Assembly: GCA_014378195.1 (NCBI GenBank)
Contig: JACMOC010000013.1
Span: 1 to 64,000 of the forward strand
Length of the DNA: 64,000 nucleotides
Direction: 5' to 3'
Origin: Oligoflexus sp.
Lineage (GTDB): Bacteria; Bdellovibrionota_B; Oligoflexia; Oligoflexales; Oligoflexaceae
Positions 39,463 to 48,262 of the stretch are shown in pieces. Under the pieces are notes generated by a model that saw only the letters and a list, made by a program, of their open reading frames with translations, was not told where the DNA came from and made no database searches. A program made the position numbers and the translations under genes. Numbering within the stretch: position 1 is the first letter of the stretch; each line of letters begins with the position of its first letter.

Positions 39463-41126
39463 ATTGGGACAAAAAATCTATTACCGCGACTATGATATGT
39501 TTTCTGTTTGTGATGGGCTACATGTACCATCTGCAGAACAAATATCCCGATTACTACCAAAACGGCAAACAGGCCTCGGACGTCCCGGGCACTCAGCCTG
39601 GCGAGAAAAACGATAAAACGATACCGGCTTCAAGCGATCCGGCGATGACGACACCTCCCGTTCCCGGTCAGCCGGCAACGATTGCTGCACCGACTCCTAC
39701 TACACCGCCTCTGACCGAAGGCGAACTCACCTTCGACACAAAACAGACCATCATCAAGTTCGATCAGACAAAAGGTGGCATCACCGACATCCGTTTGAAA
39801 GACTATGCTGCGCATAAAGGCGAGTCCGAGCCGATCAATTTGCTTGATAGCGAAATGTTTGTTCAGGGAACCGTCTCGACAGCTGACAAAACAATCAAAT
39901 CGGGTTTCGCCGGAAAACGCGATGCCAACCGCATTGCCTTCACACGCACCGAGGGCAGCTGGGAAATTACGCAGACCTATACCATTCCAACTACGGGGTA
40001 TGGCTTTGACGTCGACGTCGCTTACAAAAACCTAAGCGATAAACCTCAGGACCTCAACGCGACAGCTCTCGTAAAACAAGCTCTGACGATGCCGACCACA
40101 AGCGGCGGGATGTTCAGTCCGTCGTCACCGGCCGATGTCGGTGTGGTTTATGGTCTCGACGGCAAACGTAACGATGTCACGCTCAAAAAAGCCTGTGCAT
40201 CTGACGCCGAGGCTGCTGCCAACCTTCATAAACAACTCGTCGATTACGTCGGCTTTGATAAACATTACTTCCTGGGCCTTCTCTGGGCTCGTGCACAGAC
40301 AGCGGATTACCTTGTTGAACGAGGCTCCGCTTCGAATGACACAAGCTGCGAGATCACCACGCAGATCGGCCAACAGCTCGGTCTCGTGTCGCCCGGTCAG
40401 TCGGCAACCCTCAAACTTTCGGGCTACTTTGGCCCTAAGGAAGTCGCCGCTCTCGAAGCTTACGATCCAAACCTCAAGAGCAGCATCAAGCTCGGTTGGT
40501 TCTCCTTTGTTGCCCGTCCTTTGCTCAGCGCATTGAAAGGCGTCCACGATATCGTTCAAAACTGGGGCCTCGCGATTATCATCGTGACCTTCATTTTGAA
40601 GCTCGCATTCTTCCCGTTAACGCGTGCCGCTGCCATTTCGACCAAGCGTATGCAAAAACTTCAGCCTGAAATGAACGCGCTCAAAGAAAGACTGAAAGAT
40701 GACCCGGCTCGTCAGCAACGTGAGCTGATGGCGTTCATGTCGAAAAACAAAGTTAACCCGTTCAAGGGTTGTCTCCCCATCCTTCCACAGGTTCCTGTAT
40801 TCATCGCATTCTATACCTCTTTGTCGCAGGCAATTGAATTACGGCATGCCCCTTTCTACGGTTGGCTTGTCGATTTGTCCTCAAAAGATCCGTACTACAT
40901 CACGCCAATAATTCTGGGTCTGTGTATGTTTGCACAACAAAAATTGACTCCCAACCCCGGTATGGATAAAAATCAAGAAAAGATTATGCTTTTGATGCCC
41001 GTAATATTTTCCTTCATGATGCTGTCGCTGCCGGCTGGTATGGTCCTTTATATGTTGACCAATACTATCGTCTCCATCGCCCAGCAGCGTTGGCTGAACC
41101 ACCGGATGGCTCTCAAGGACCTGTAA
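39459..41126 (+). CDS. yidC: Membrane protein insertase YidC
   Basis: A 555 aa Gram-negative-type YidC. It has an N-terminal membrane helix (about 7-23), a Pro/Thr-rich linker, a periplasmic beta domain (about 80-330, LTFDTKQTIIKFDQTKGGI and GKRDANRIAFTRTEGSWEI) and the five-helix insertase core (about 345-545: WGLAIIIVTFILKLAFFPLT, FKGCLPILPQVPVFIAFY). It inserts and folds inner-membrane proteins alone or with SecYEG. Confidence 0.97.
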   Translation: MNWDKKSITATMICFLFVMGYMYHLQNKYPDYYQNGKQASDVPGTQPGEKNDKTIPASSDPAMTTPPVPGQPATIAAPTPTTPPLTEGELTFDTKQTIIKFDQTKGGITDIRLKDYAAHKGESEPINLLDSEMFVQGTVSTADKTIKSGFAGKRDANRIAFTRTEGSWEITQTYTIPTTGYGFDVDVAYKNLSDKPQDLNATALVKQALTMPTTSGGMFSPSSPADVGVVYGLDGKRNDVTLKKACASDAEAAANLHKQLVDYVGFDKHYFLGLLWARAQTADYLVERGSASNDTSCEITTQIGQQLGLVSPGQSATLKLSGYFGPKEVAALEAYDPNLKSSIKLGWFSFVARPLLSALKGVHDIVQNWGLAIIIVTFILKLAFFPLTRAAAISTKRMQKLQPEMNALKERLKDDPARQQRELMAFMSKNKVNPFKGCLPILPQVPVFIAFYTSLSQAIELRHAPFYGWLVDLSSKDPYYITPIILGLCMFAQQKLTPNPGMDKNQEKIMLLMPVIFSFMMLSLPAGMVLYMLTNTIVSIAQQRWLNHRMALKDL

Positions 41127-41184
41127 AACCCAGGTTCCAGGCATCGTGCAGAGAAGAAGTTGTTGCACACGAAATGGAGAACTA

Positions 41185-41943
41185 ATGCAGAGCAAGTCTC
41201 ATGAAATTCGCGTGACCGCCAAGACCCTTGACGGCGCGCTCACGGAAGCCGCTCGCCAGCTTGCTGTAGATCAGGAACAAATCGATTATCGTTTGATTTC
41301 TCAAGGCAGCACCGGGCTCTTCTCGTTTTTGACAAAAAAAGTAGAGATCGAGGCTTGGGCTAAAAAAGCTGTCAATGTCGACTATATGAATGACGACAGC
41401 GATAGTGATGTCGAAGAGCTGTCCCCTGGCGAAGTAAACGCACTCAAAGAAGACCTGCGTATGTTCTGCCAAGAGATTTGCAGCTATATCGCGGGCCGTA
41501 AAATTGCGGTCTCCGCTGAGCTTGACGATGGCCGTCTGATCCTTGATTGCGACGATGATTACCTTGCCGGGCAAATGCTGAAAAACAGCAAACTCGCTGA
41601 AGCGTTGGAACACATCCTTCGCAAAAAACCACGGCATTTGAAGCGTGAATTGCCGTTCCGCATCTTTATCGACGTGCAAGGCGTGCGTCGTCGCCGTGAA
41701 ACCGATCTGGTCGAGCTCGCCAAAGATTTGTCGGAAAAAGTTCACGACAACAAGCGTCCCATCGTGTTGAACTATAAAAGTTCGTACGACCGCAAAATTA
41801 TCCATATGGCTTTGGATAAAGATGAGCGAGTCTATACAAAATCGATCGGCACTGGCCCAAACCGCAAATTGATGATCCTGCCGATTCGCAAAAAAGGCGA
41901 AGAAGCATTGGATATGGAACATGAGCTAGGCGATGAAGGATAA
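41185..41943 (+). CDS. khpB: RNA-binding protein KhpB (Jag/SpoIIIJ-associated)
   Basis: A 252 aa protein with a Jag-N domain (about 1-50, TAKTLDGALTEAARQL and GSTGLFSFLTKKVE), an acidic linker (DDSDSDVEE), a KH domain (about 95-165) and a C-terminal R3H domain (about 170-235, SYDRKIIHMAL with R-x3-H). It binds RNA and is linked to cell-wall and membrane-protein biogenesis in other bacteria. GGAG before ATG 41185 marks the start; an upstream in-frame start at 41146 is unlikely. Confidence 0.92.
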   Translation: MQSKSHEIRVTAKTLDGALTEAARQLAVDQEQIDYRLISQGSTGLFSFLTKKVEIEAWAKKAVNVDYMNDDSDSDVEELSPGEVNALKEDLRMFCQEICSYIAGRKIAVSAELDDGRLILDCDDDYLAGQMLKNSKLAEALEHILRKKPRHLKRELPFRIFIDVQGVRRRRETDLVELAKDLSEKVHDNKRPIVLNYKSSYDRKIIHMALDKDERVYTKSIGTGPNRKLMILPIRKKGEEALDMEHELGDEG

Positions 41944-43357
41944 ACGTCCTCACAGTCTCAACGACGCTTACAGAAGTACTAGCCCGGCCGATGCCGGGTT
42001 TTCCGTTCTGAGCGAGCCTATTGCGGCGCTGTCTACGGCGCCTGGCGCAGCTGCGATCGCCGTCATTCGCGTGAGTGGACCTGGCTCGATAGAACTCCTG
42101 GAAGACCTGCTGGAACGCCGTTCAGCGCCCATTGCACGCTCGATGGCTTTAGCGCGTTTTATCGATCCTGCCTCCGGGGATTTGATTGATGAGCTCCTTG
42201 TCGCTGTGTTTGTGGGGCCTCATAGCTTCACAGGGGAAGATTCCGCGGAACTCTTCTGCCACGGCGGACCCTATATTGTGCAGCGTATCCTGCAGACGCT
42301 TTTTGCCCATGGCTTTCGTCAGGCCGATCCCGGGGAATTCACCCGTCGCGCTTTTTTGAACGGCAAGATGGATCTGAGTTCGGCCGAAGGCGTGAAGCAG
42401 TTGGTGGAAGCAAGCACGCATCAGCAGTGGCTTGCGGCTCGTCAGTTGGCAACGGGGAGTTTTTCGGAGACGATTGAAGAACTTCGTTCGCGCTTGATCG
42501 GAACGCTGGCTTTCCTCGCGGCCCGTATTGATTTCCCGGATGAAGGCGATACCCAGGATGTGGCGCTGGAAACAGTGGTTCACAAAGTCCGTGGGGTTTC
42601 GACTCAACTTGATAAACTGGAAGCCAGTTATCAGTCGGGACGCGTTGCCGCCCAGGGTTTGATGGTCGCGATTATCGGTCAGCCGAATATGGGGAAATCG
42701 ACGCTTATGAACACCCTGCTTGGCCATGATCGAGCTATCGTCAGTGAACGGGCCGGCACAACGCGGGATTATCTTGAGGAGCCATGCCGTGTGCGTGGGC
42801 GCCTCATTCGTTTGATCGATACGGCCGGCGTCCGTGATACCGAAGATTCCATCGAACGGCAAGGTGTGGCAAAAGCCCTTCATCTCGCCGAACAGGCTGA
42901 TTTTGTCCTTCTGCTCGTCGGGCGGGATGCGTCCAAAGAATCCTACGAAGAGATTGAAAAAATCGCGGCGACTATCGGTTCGGACAAATGCCTCCGCATT
43001 CAAACGAAAGCCGATCTCAAAACCAAGACCAAGACTCCAAACGGTTATGTCGCCATTTCCTGTCTTGAAACCCACGGCCTCGATCACCTTGAAGATGCGA
43101 TCGTCAAACGGGTAGACGGATATTTGGGCCAACTCAAAGACCAACCCTTCGTCAGTTCGGCCCGTCACCATCAGGCGATTCAGGATGCAAAAGCCGACCT
43201 CGCGAAATTTTTTGCGGGCGTCACTGAAGGTGCCTACGATGAGATGCTCGCTTTTGAGCTCCAGAATGCGACCCGCGCCCTCGGTTCGATTTTGGGCGTC
43301 GTTGACGTGGAAGATATCCTTGATCGCGTTTTTCACGAATTCTGCGTAGGCAAGTGA
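41933..43357 (+). CDS. mnmE: tRNA modification GTPase MnmE (TrmE)
   Basis: A 474 aa protein. The N-terminal tetrahydrofolate-binding part begins IAALSTAPGAAAIAVIRVSGPGS. The G domain shows GQPNMGKSTL (G1), AGTTRDYLEE (G2), DTAG (G3) and QTKADL (G4). The C-terminal FCVGK carries the conserved Cys. With MnmG it installs the cmnm5/nm5 group on wobble uridine 34. It overlaps khpB by 11 bases. The partner gene is not in the window. Confidence 0.97.
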   Translation: MKDKRPHSLNDAYRSTSPADAGFSVLSEPIAALSTAPGAAAIAVIRVSGPGSIELLEDLLERRSAPIARSMALARFIDPASGDLIDELLVAVFVGPHSFTGEDSAELFCHGGPYIVQRILQTLFAHGFRQADPGEFTRRAFLNGKMDLSSAEGVKQLVEASTHQQWLAARQLATGSFSETIEELRSRLIGTLAFLAARIDFPDEGDTQDVALETVVHKVRGVSTQLDKLEASYQSGRVAAQGLMVAIIGQPNMGKSTLMNTLLGHDRAIVSERAGTTRDYLEEPCRVRGRLIRLIDTAGVRDTEDSIERQGVAKALHLAEQADFVLLLVGRDASKESYEEIEKIAATIGSDKCLRIQTKADLKTKTKTPNGYVAISCLETHGLDHLEDAIVKRVDGYLGQLKDQPFVSSARHHQAIQDAKADLAKFFAGVTEGAYDEMLAFELQNATRALGSILGVVDVEDILDRVFHEFCVGK

Positions 43358-43468
43358 GCCCGCGGTTCCTACCGCCTCGTATGCTAAATTTACCTTAGAC
43401 TTCAGACATATGACGCAGTAGAATAAAAGGGTTAGCTGCTCATCTTTGTTTTTATCTAAGGGGGCTTT

Positions 43469-45001
43469 ATGGGTATTGAGGCTTTTTCCGCAGCCATGCA
43501 TGCACGTAAGTTTCCTCTCGAATTTCCCGGACATTTTATTGGTGGAGAATGGGTCCATGATGCCAAAGCCGAAGCTTTGCCGCCATCGGTGAACCCATCC
43601 ACAGCCGAACCCGTTGGGCGCGCGCTGCTGAGCCGTAAGATCATCGACGCGGGATTTGAGAGCGCCGATCAGGCAAAAAATTTGATTCGTAATTCCACAC
43701 TCGACGACCGCATCAACGCCTTAGGTCGTTTGCGTAACCTTATCACCGACTACGAAGCGCATATTATCGATGCCCTGTGTATCGAAGCGGGTAAGGCGCG
43801 TTGGGAAGCAGAGGCTGACTTCCGGGCCTCCGTTCAGCAACTCGATTCGATTCTGGCCGAGCGGCATAACATTCGGCAGTTTCTCTTGGGTCCCGTGATG
43901 CTGGCCTGGCCGGGGACGGAATTTGATCTCCAGCCCAACGGTATAACCCTCGCCTTTCTGCCCTTTTCAACACCCCTGGCAACCTTCGTTCAATGTCTCT
44001 CAGGTGCTATGATTGCCGGATCGCCTTTGGTGCTCATGCCCTCGTCGCATGCAACTCTCTCGGGAATCCTGTTCGCATTCATCATTGAAAAACTTGATGT
44101 GGCGAAGGGCAGCGTGAATGTTGTGTTTGGCAATTATCATCACTTCAGCAAAGCTTTGAACGACAAACGGATCCAGGCCGTGATTTATTCGGGTTCACGC
44201 GAACATTGTGATGCTTTACGCCGCGATGTAACGAACAACCTCACGCGCGAAATGATTCTGCAATCCGGCGGAAAAAACGCTGTTATTGTCGCACCGAAGT
44301 CCAATATCAAGGAAGCGGTTCGGCAGACGATTTACGGCGTCATCAAAAATGCCGGTCAGCTGAATACTTCGACCAGCCGCGCCTATGTTCATGAAAGCAT
44401 GCTCTCCGCTTTCAAAGAAGAAATGATTCGTGGAATCAGGGCGCTTAAAATCGGCCCCACCGATCAAAAAGATAATCCACATTTAGGGCCGCTTTATGCC
44501 CAAAAAGCAGTCGATAAATTTCTTCGTTACCAGACTATGGCCAAACGCGAAGCCAGCGAAACCTGGGTCTGGGGTAAGGCCCTTAACACGGGAAAAAGCG
44601 GATATTTTGTATCGCCTGGCGTGCATTTCTTTGATGAGCTCCAGCAGACGAGCTCGTATCAGACGAATGTTTTGATGTGCCCTGACCTCTCGGTTTATCG
44701 TTACAAAGAGATCGAAGAGGCCATCGCTGCCACCAATGATACCGATGCCGCACTCGTGACTTCGCTTTTTGGCGAAGTGGATCAGGTCCGGCCTTGGATT
44801 CCCCTGCTCAAATCGCCAAATGTGCTTATCAACCTGCCGACAGTTGGACTCGATGTCTTCTTGCCAGTCGCTGGTCGAAAGCTTTGCGGAGATTATCGTT
44901 TAAACGGGCTTGGAATCGCTTTCTTGCTGACATATCCGCAGGCTACAAAGGTGGCGCATTCTGACTTGCGCGAATTTCAGGGGTGGCCAGCACTAGACTG
45001 A
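43469..45001 (+). CDS. Aldehyde dehydrogenase-fold protein, catalytic residues replaced (probable pseudoenzyme)
   Basis: A 510 aa ALDH-superfamily protein with the family length and order: GHFIGGEWV near residue 21, the Rossmann part, and SQTSSYQTNVLMCPDLSVY-like late blocks. Every diagnostic catalytic position is changed. The nucleophile Cys of GQxC is Asn299 (NAGQLNTS). The general base Glu of LELGGK is Gln265 (LQSGGK). The oxyanion Asn of PxNxP is Ser167 (PFSTP). The cofactor Lys of KPS is Met190 (MPSS). The frame is open and unbroken, with AAGGGGG before the ATG. It is therefore expressed but unlikely to oxidise aldehydes. Its neighbours are mnmE and phosphoglucomutase. Confidence 0.85.
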   Translation: MGIEAFSAAMHARKFPLEFPGHFIGGEWVHDAKAEALPPSVNPSTAEPVGRALLSRKIIDAGFESADQAKNLIRNSTLDDRINALGRLRNLITDYEAHIIDALCIEAGKARWEAEADFRASVQQLDSILAERHNIRQFLLGPVMLAWPGTEFDLQPNGITLAFLPFSTPLATFVQCLSGAMIAGSPLVLMPSSHATLSGILFAFIIEKLDVAKGSVNVVFGNYHHFSKALNDKRIQAVIYSGSREHCDALRRDVTNNLTREMILQSGGKNAVIVAPKSNIKEAVRQTIYGVIKNAGQLNTSTSRAYVHESMLSAFKEEMIRGIRALKIGPTDQKDNPHLGPLYAQKAVDKFLRYQTMAKREASETWVWGKALNTGKSGYFVSPGVHFFDELQQTSSYQTNVLMCPDLSVYRYKEIEEAIAATNDTDAALVTSLFGEVDQVRPWIPLLKSPNVLINLPTVGLDVFLPVAGRKLCGDYRLNGLGIAFLLTYPQATKVAHSDLREFQGWPALD

Positions 45002-45065
45002 AAGCGTGGAATGATGCTTTATACTTGTGTGAGTAAAAAGAATTCATGCAAGCGTGAGGTGTTTC

Positions 45066-46835
45066 TTGGAAGAGCAGGTTAATAAACTCGCCACCTATTG
45101 GGCGACATCCCCGGTATTCGACGCGAAAACGCGTGGAGAGATCAGCGCTCTTTTGGAAGCGAAAGACGACAAAGAGCTCGCTGAGCGTTTTTACCGTGAC
45201 CTTGAGTTTGGTACCGGGGGCCTACGCGGCATCCTCGGAGCTGGCACGGCACGGATGAATATTTATAACGTGCGTAAAGCTGCCCAGGCTTTTGCTGACT
45301 ATCTCAATAGCTATTTCGCTAAAGAACCTAAATCCATCGCTATCTCCTATGACTCCCGTCGTTACTCGCGAGAATTCTCCGAGGCGACGGCGGAAGTTAT
45401 GGCCGCTAACGGCATCAGTGCTTACATCACCAAAGAGCTGCGGCCAACGCCGATTCTATCGTATATGGTTCGGCACTATCAATGTAAGGGCGGTGTGTGC
45501 GTAACGGCGAGCCACAACCCTGCTCAGTACAACGGCTATAAAGTCTACTGGGAAACAGGTGGTCAGATCGTTCCGCCTCATGATGAAGCGATTATCAAAC
45601 GCTACGGCGAAATCAAAAATTATGAAGACATCAAATTTATGCCTTTTGCCGAAGGCGTGAAAAAAGGTTTGATCAAAGAAGTTGGAGCGGAACTGGACGA
45701 AGCTTATTACGGAGAACTTCTCAAGCTTTCGGTTCGCCCGAAACTTGGTCGCGATAACTTCAAAATCGTTTACACGCCCCTTCACGGAACTGGCGGTAAG
45801 ATTGTTCCGGAAGCCCTGAAACGATTTGGTTTTAAGGATGTGACAATAGTCCCCGAGCAAGCCGAGCCAAATCAAGATTTTCCTACGGTAAAGTTCCCTA
45901 ATCCTGAAGAGCCGGAAGCCATGGAAATGGCTATCAATCTTGGCAAAAAACTCAAAGCCGATCTCGTCCTTGGCACCGACCCCGACTCCGATCGCATTGG
46001 GATAGTCGTCCGTGAGGGTGACGAGTACCGCATCTTTAATGGCAACCAGATTGGTTCCCTTCTCATTGATTTTTATCTCTCTGGTCTCAAAGATTCGGGA
46101 CGGATGCCCAAAAATCCGCTCGTGATCAAGACGGTGGTGACGACAGATCAGCAGGTGAAGATCGCTCAGGAGTACGGAGCGACCTGCGAGGAGACTCTCA
46201 CAGGCTTCAAATGGATTTGCCAGCTCATCGATGATATCGAAACGGGCAAAAACACCCCGCATCGCCAGTACGTGTGCGGCGGCGAGGAGAGTTATGGTTT
46301 CCTAGCGGGAACCTTCGTGCGCGATAAAGATGCCGTGAGTGCTTGCTGTATAGCGGCCGAGATGGTGGCTTATTATAAATCCCAGGGCAAAACTCTGAGC
46401 CAGGTGCTCGACGAACTCTATCTCCGTCACGGCGCTTACCTCGAATCGCTAGCGACCTTCACCCTTCCCGGCCGCGAGGGAGCAGCGCGAATTGCAACAA
46501 TCATGGAGCAGCTTAGAAAGGCTCCTCCTCAGCAAATCGCTGGAAGTACTGTTGTAAAACTACGGGATTTGGAAAAAGGCCAAGAGCTGACCCTTGCGAC
46601 GAAACAAACAAGCCCTATCCCTCTTCCAAGCTCTAACGTGCTACAATTTATCCTAAGTGACGGTTCTAAGGTCAGTGCGCGTCCATCGGGGACTGAGCCG
46701 AAGATCAAATTCTATTTTTCCGTCTATAAAGAGCTACCAACCAAAGCTCATCATGATGAGCTTGAGCTTGCCAAAGCCAGTTGCGCAAAACGCATCGGAG
46801 AGCTTGAGCAGGCATTTAAGGCATTGATCAACTGA
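45066..46835 (+). CDS. Phosphoglucomutase/phosphomannomutase (PgcA type)
   Basis: A 589 aa alpha-D-phosphohexomutase. The phosphoserine loop is TASHNPAQYNGYK near residue 145. The metal loop is GTDPDSDRIG. The sugar loop is GGEESYGF. The phosphate loop is RPSGTEPKIKFY. It has the longer form seen in Bacillus PgcA, which interconverts glucose-1- and -6-phosphate. The TTG at 45066 is preferred because GAGG lies 6 bases before it; GTG 45054 has nothing. Sugar specificity (glucose, mannose or both) is not decided by sequence alone. Confidence 0.92.
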   Translation: MEEQVNKLATYWATSPVFDAKTRGEISALLEAKDDKELAERFYRDLEFGTGGLRGILGAGTARMNIYNVRKAAQAFADYLNSYFAKEPKSIAISYDSRRYSREFSEATAEVMAANGISAYITKELRPTPILSYMVRHYQCKGGVCVTASHNPAQYNGYKVYWETGGQIVPPHDEAIIKRYGEIKNYEDIKFMPFAEGVKKGLIKEVGAELDEAYYGELLKLSVRPKLGRDNFKIVYTPLHGTGGKIVPEALKRFGFKDVTIVPEQAEPNQDFPTVKFPNPEEPEAMEMAINLGKKLKADLVLGTDPDSDRIGIVVREGDEYRIFNGNQIGSLLIDFYLSGLKDSGRMPKNPLVIKTVVTTDQQVKIAQEYGATCEETLTGFKWICQLIDDIETGKNTPHRQYVCGGEESYGFLAGTFVRDKDAVSACCIAAEMVAYYKSQGKTLSQVLDELYLRHGAYLESLATFTLPGREGAARIATIMEQLRKAPPQQIAGSTVVKLRDLEKGQELTLATKQTSPIPLPSSNVLQFILSDGSKVSARPSGTEPKIKFYFSVYKELPTKAHHDELELAKASCAKRIGELEQAFKALIN

Positions 46836-46919
46836 AGGGCGGCCATGGGATATGCTTCTGCGACTACGCGAAGGTCTCCTAACCCTTCAGGCCTAGGCCC
46901 AAGGGAAAGGATTACCTGC

Positions 46920-47813
46920 ATGCGCCTCAGTCGTCATTTCTTGTGGCTTGTTGTTTCCGTGTTTGGTCTCGCTCAGTCGCCGCTTCTTGCGGCTGATTAC
47001 AAGAAATCGACCGAAGGCAAAGAAGTGGTGATGGGGAAACTCTACCCCAAATCCGAACGTTGGGAGCTTGCGCTTCCGGAACTCGGCATCATCATGAACC
47101 AGTCTTACGTGAACACAACGCTCCTCGGCGGTGGGCTCACCTATTGGATGAATGAGAACCTTGGCTTCAGTTTCAGCGGAAGTATCGCGCAGAACTCCGA
47201 TAAGGCTGAACGGACTTGTATCGAAAGTTTCTACTTCGATCCCAGTAATGAAGTCGGTGTTGCGTGCGGTGGACCTGGTCTTCTCACTAATGCTGACACT
47301 ACACAGCCGCAGCCGGATGGTTTCCCGAAGTACGGTCCTGCCTATGTACCGATTCGAGAAATTCAACAAATCATGATGTTCAACGTCGTGTATGCGCCGG
47401 TCTACGGCAAACAACTATTCATGAAGAGTTCGACCAGCTACTTCGATCTCTTCCTTGAGCTCGGCGTTGGTTTTGCTACTTCGAAATTCTATCCGAAACG
47501 TGATGTTCTTGAAAACGGCAACACGCCGCGCGGAACTTATATCGATCCGAATACGAACGATGCTGCAACGGCTGCTGCAAACAACGCGAAAATTGGTGCA
47601 ACAGCCGATCAGACCGATTCCTACGGTATAGGCGGTCGGCCGAAGCCTCTCAGCCAAGGCAATCCTTTACTCAACCTTGGTATCGGGCAGAAGTTCCACT
47701 TTGGCAAAGTCTTTGATGTGAAGGTCTATGTGCGGAACATGACTTTACTTGGGACAGACCAGGGTTTTGATAACCTGCTGGTGCTTCATGTGGGTCTGGG
47801 CATGCGGTTCTGA
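46920..47813 (+). CDS. Outer-membrane beta-barrel protein
   Basis: A 297 aa exported protein. The signal peptide is MRLSRHFLWLVVSVFGLAQSPLLA (residues 1-24). The mature part alternates hydrophobic and polar residues (for example LLGGGLTYWMNENLGFSFSGSIAQNS and LLNLGIGQKFHFGKVFDVKVYVRN) and ends VLHVGLGMRF with the terminal Phe of barrels. It resembles the outer-membrane barrels found as companions of exported systems in myxobacteria and relatives. AAAGGA about 9 bases before the ATG supports the start. No partner genes are nearby. Confidence 0.8.
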   Translation: MRLSRHFLWLVVSVFGLAQSPLLAADYKKSTEGKEVVMGKLYPKSERWELALPELGIIMNQSYVNTTLLGGGLTYWMNENLGFSFSGSIAQNSDKAERTCIESFYFDPSNEVGVACGGPGLLTNADTTQPQPDGFPKYGPAYVPIREIQQIMMFNVVYAPVYGKQLFMKSSTSYFDLFLELGVGFATSKFYPKRDVLENGNTPRGTYIDPNTNDAATAAANNAKIGATADQTDSYGIGGRPKPLSQGNPLLNLGIGQKFHFGKVFDVKVYVRNMTLLGTDQGFDNLLVLHVGLGMRF

Positions 47814-47834
47814 GGTTAGTTGATGAGTCATTTC

Positions 47835-47874
47835 AAAAACCACCCGGCGAAAGCTTGGGTGGTTTTTTGTTTTG
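47835..47874 (+). terminator. Rho-independent terminator of the beta-barrel gene
   Basis: AAAAACCACCC pairs with GGGTGGTTTTTT around an 11-base loop, and T-rich sequence follows. It also insulates the hipBA pair that begins 70 bases later. Confidence 0.92.
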
Positions 47875-47886
47875 TCCGATTCATGA

Positions 47887-47892
47887 TATATT
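47887..47892 (+). promoter_or_regulatory. Possible -10 box of hipBA
   Basis: TATATT stands just upstream of the inverted operator. No good -35 is seen (only a T-run from the terminator). The site fits a repressed promoter covered by the antitoxin. Confidence 0.3.
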
Positions 47893-47898
47893 GTTACG

Positions 47899-47958
47899 TA
47901 AGGGGTAATATGTTGTCCCTTAAGGATATATAGGAGTTATAATGGGTAATATGTTATC
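47899..47958 (+). promoter_or_regulatory. HipB operator: inverted repeat plus 41-bp-spaced direct repeat
   Basis: TAAGGG at 47899 and CCCTTA at 47917 are perfect inverted arms with a 12-base spacer. Inside and again at 47944 lies the motif GGGTAATATGTT(G/A)TC, 15 bases with one mismatch, 41 bases apart (about four helical turns). The second copy overlaps the hipB start. This is a good candidate for cooperative autorepression by the antitoxin. Confidence 0.6.
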
Positions 47959-48262
47959 TATTAATGATAAAAATGCCAAAGAAATGCAGATCCATCTAGG
48001 TAAATCATTGAAATCTCTAAGACTTTCGAAAGGGTTGACCCTTACTACATTGGAGGACATGTCAGGGGTGAAAAGTGCTTCCATTAAGCGGTTTGAATCT
48101 ATTGGTGAAGTGTCTTTGAAATCGCTTTTAAAGCTCGCTGAAGGGCTCGGAGTACTTCAAAAGTTCGAGGATATCCTGAAGGTGCCCAACGAGGCGATGA
48201 CTGTTGATGAGCTCAAGACCATGCTTGCCAGTAAGAAAGTCCGGAAAAGAGGATCTAAATGA
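47942..48262 (+). CDS. hipB: HipB-like antitoxin, XRE-family HTH
   Basis: A 106 aa protein with one XRE helix-turn-helix (about 15-70: LGKSLKSLRLSKGLTLTTLEDMSGVKSASIKRFES) and a basic C-terminal tail (KKVRKRGSK). It should neutralise and co-repress with HipA. GGAG lies 8 bases before the ATG. The gene overlaps hipA by 4 bases. The region is richer in A/T than its neighbours. Confidence 0.85.
   Translation: MGNMLSINDKNAKEMQIHLGKSLKSLRLSKGLTLTTLEDMSGVKSASIKRFESIGEVSLKSLLKLAEGLGVLQKFEDILKVPNEAMTVDELKTMLASKKVRKRGSK

Noticed and set aside
42149-43558. Long open frame of 469 codons on the minus strand
   Set aside because: It lies antisense to mnmE, whose motifs are unambiguous, and its product has no family features.
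45054-45065. GTG at 45054 as the phosphoglucomutase start
   Set aside because: It has no ribosome site, whereas TTG 45066 has GAGG at proper spacing.
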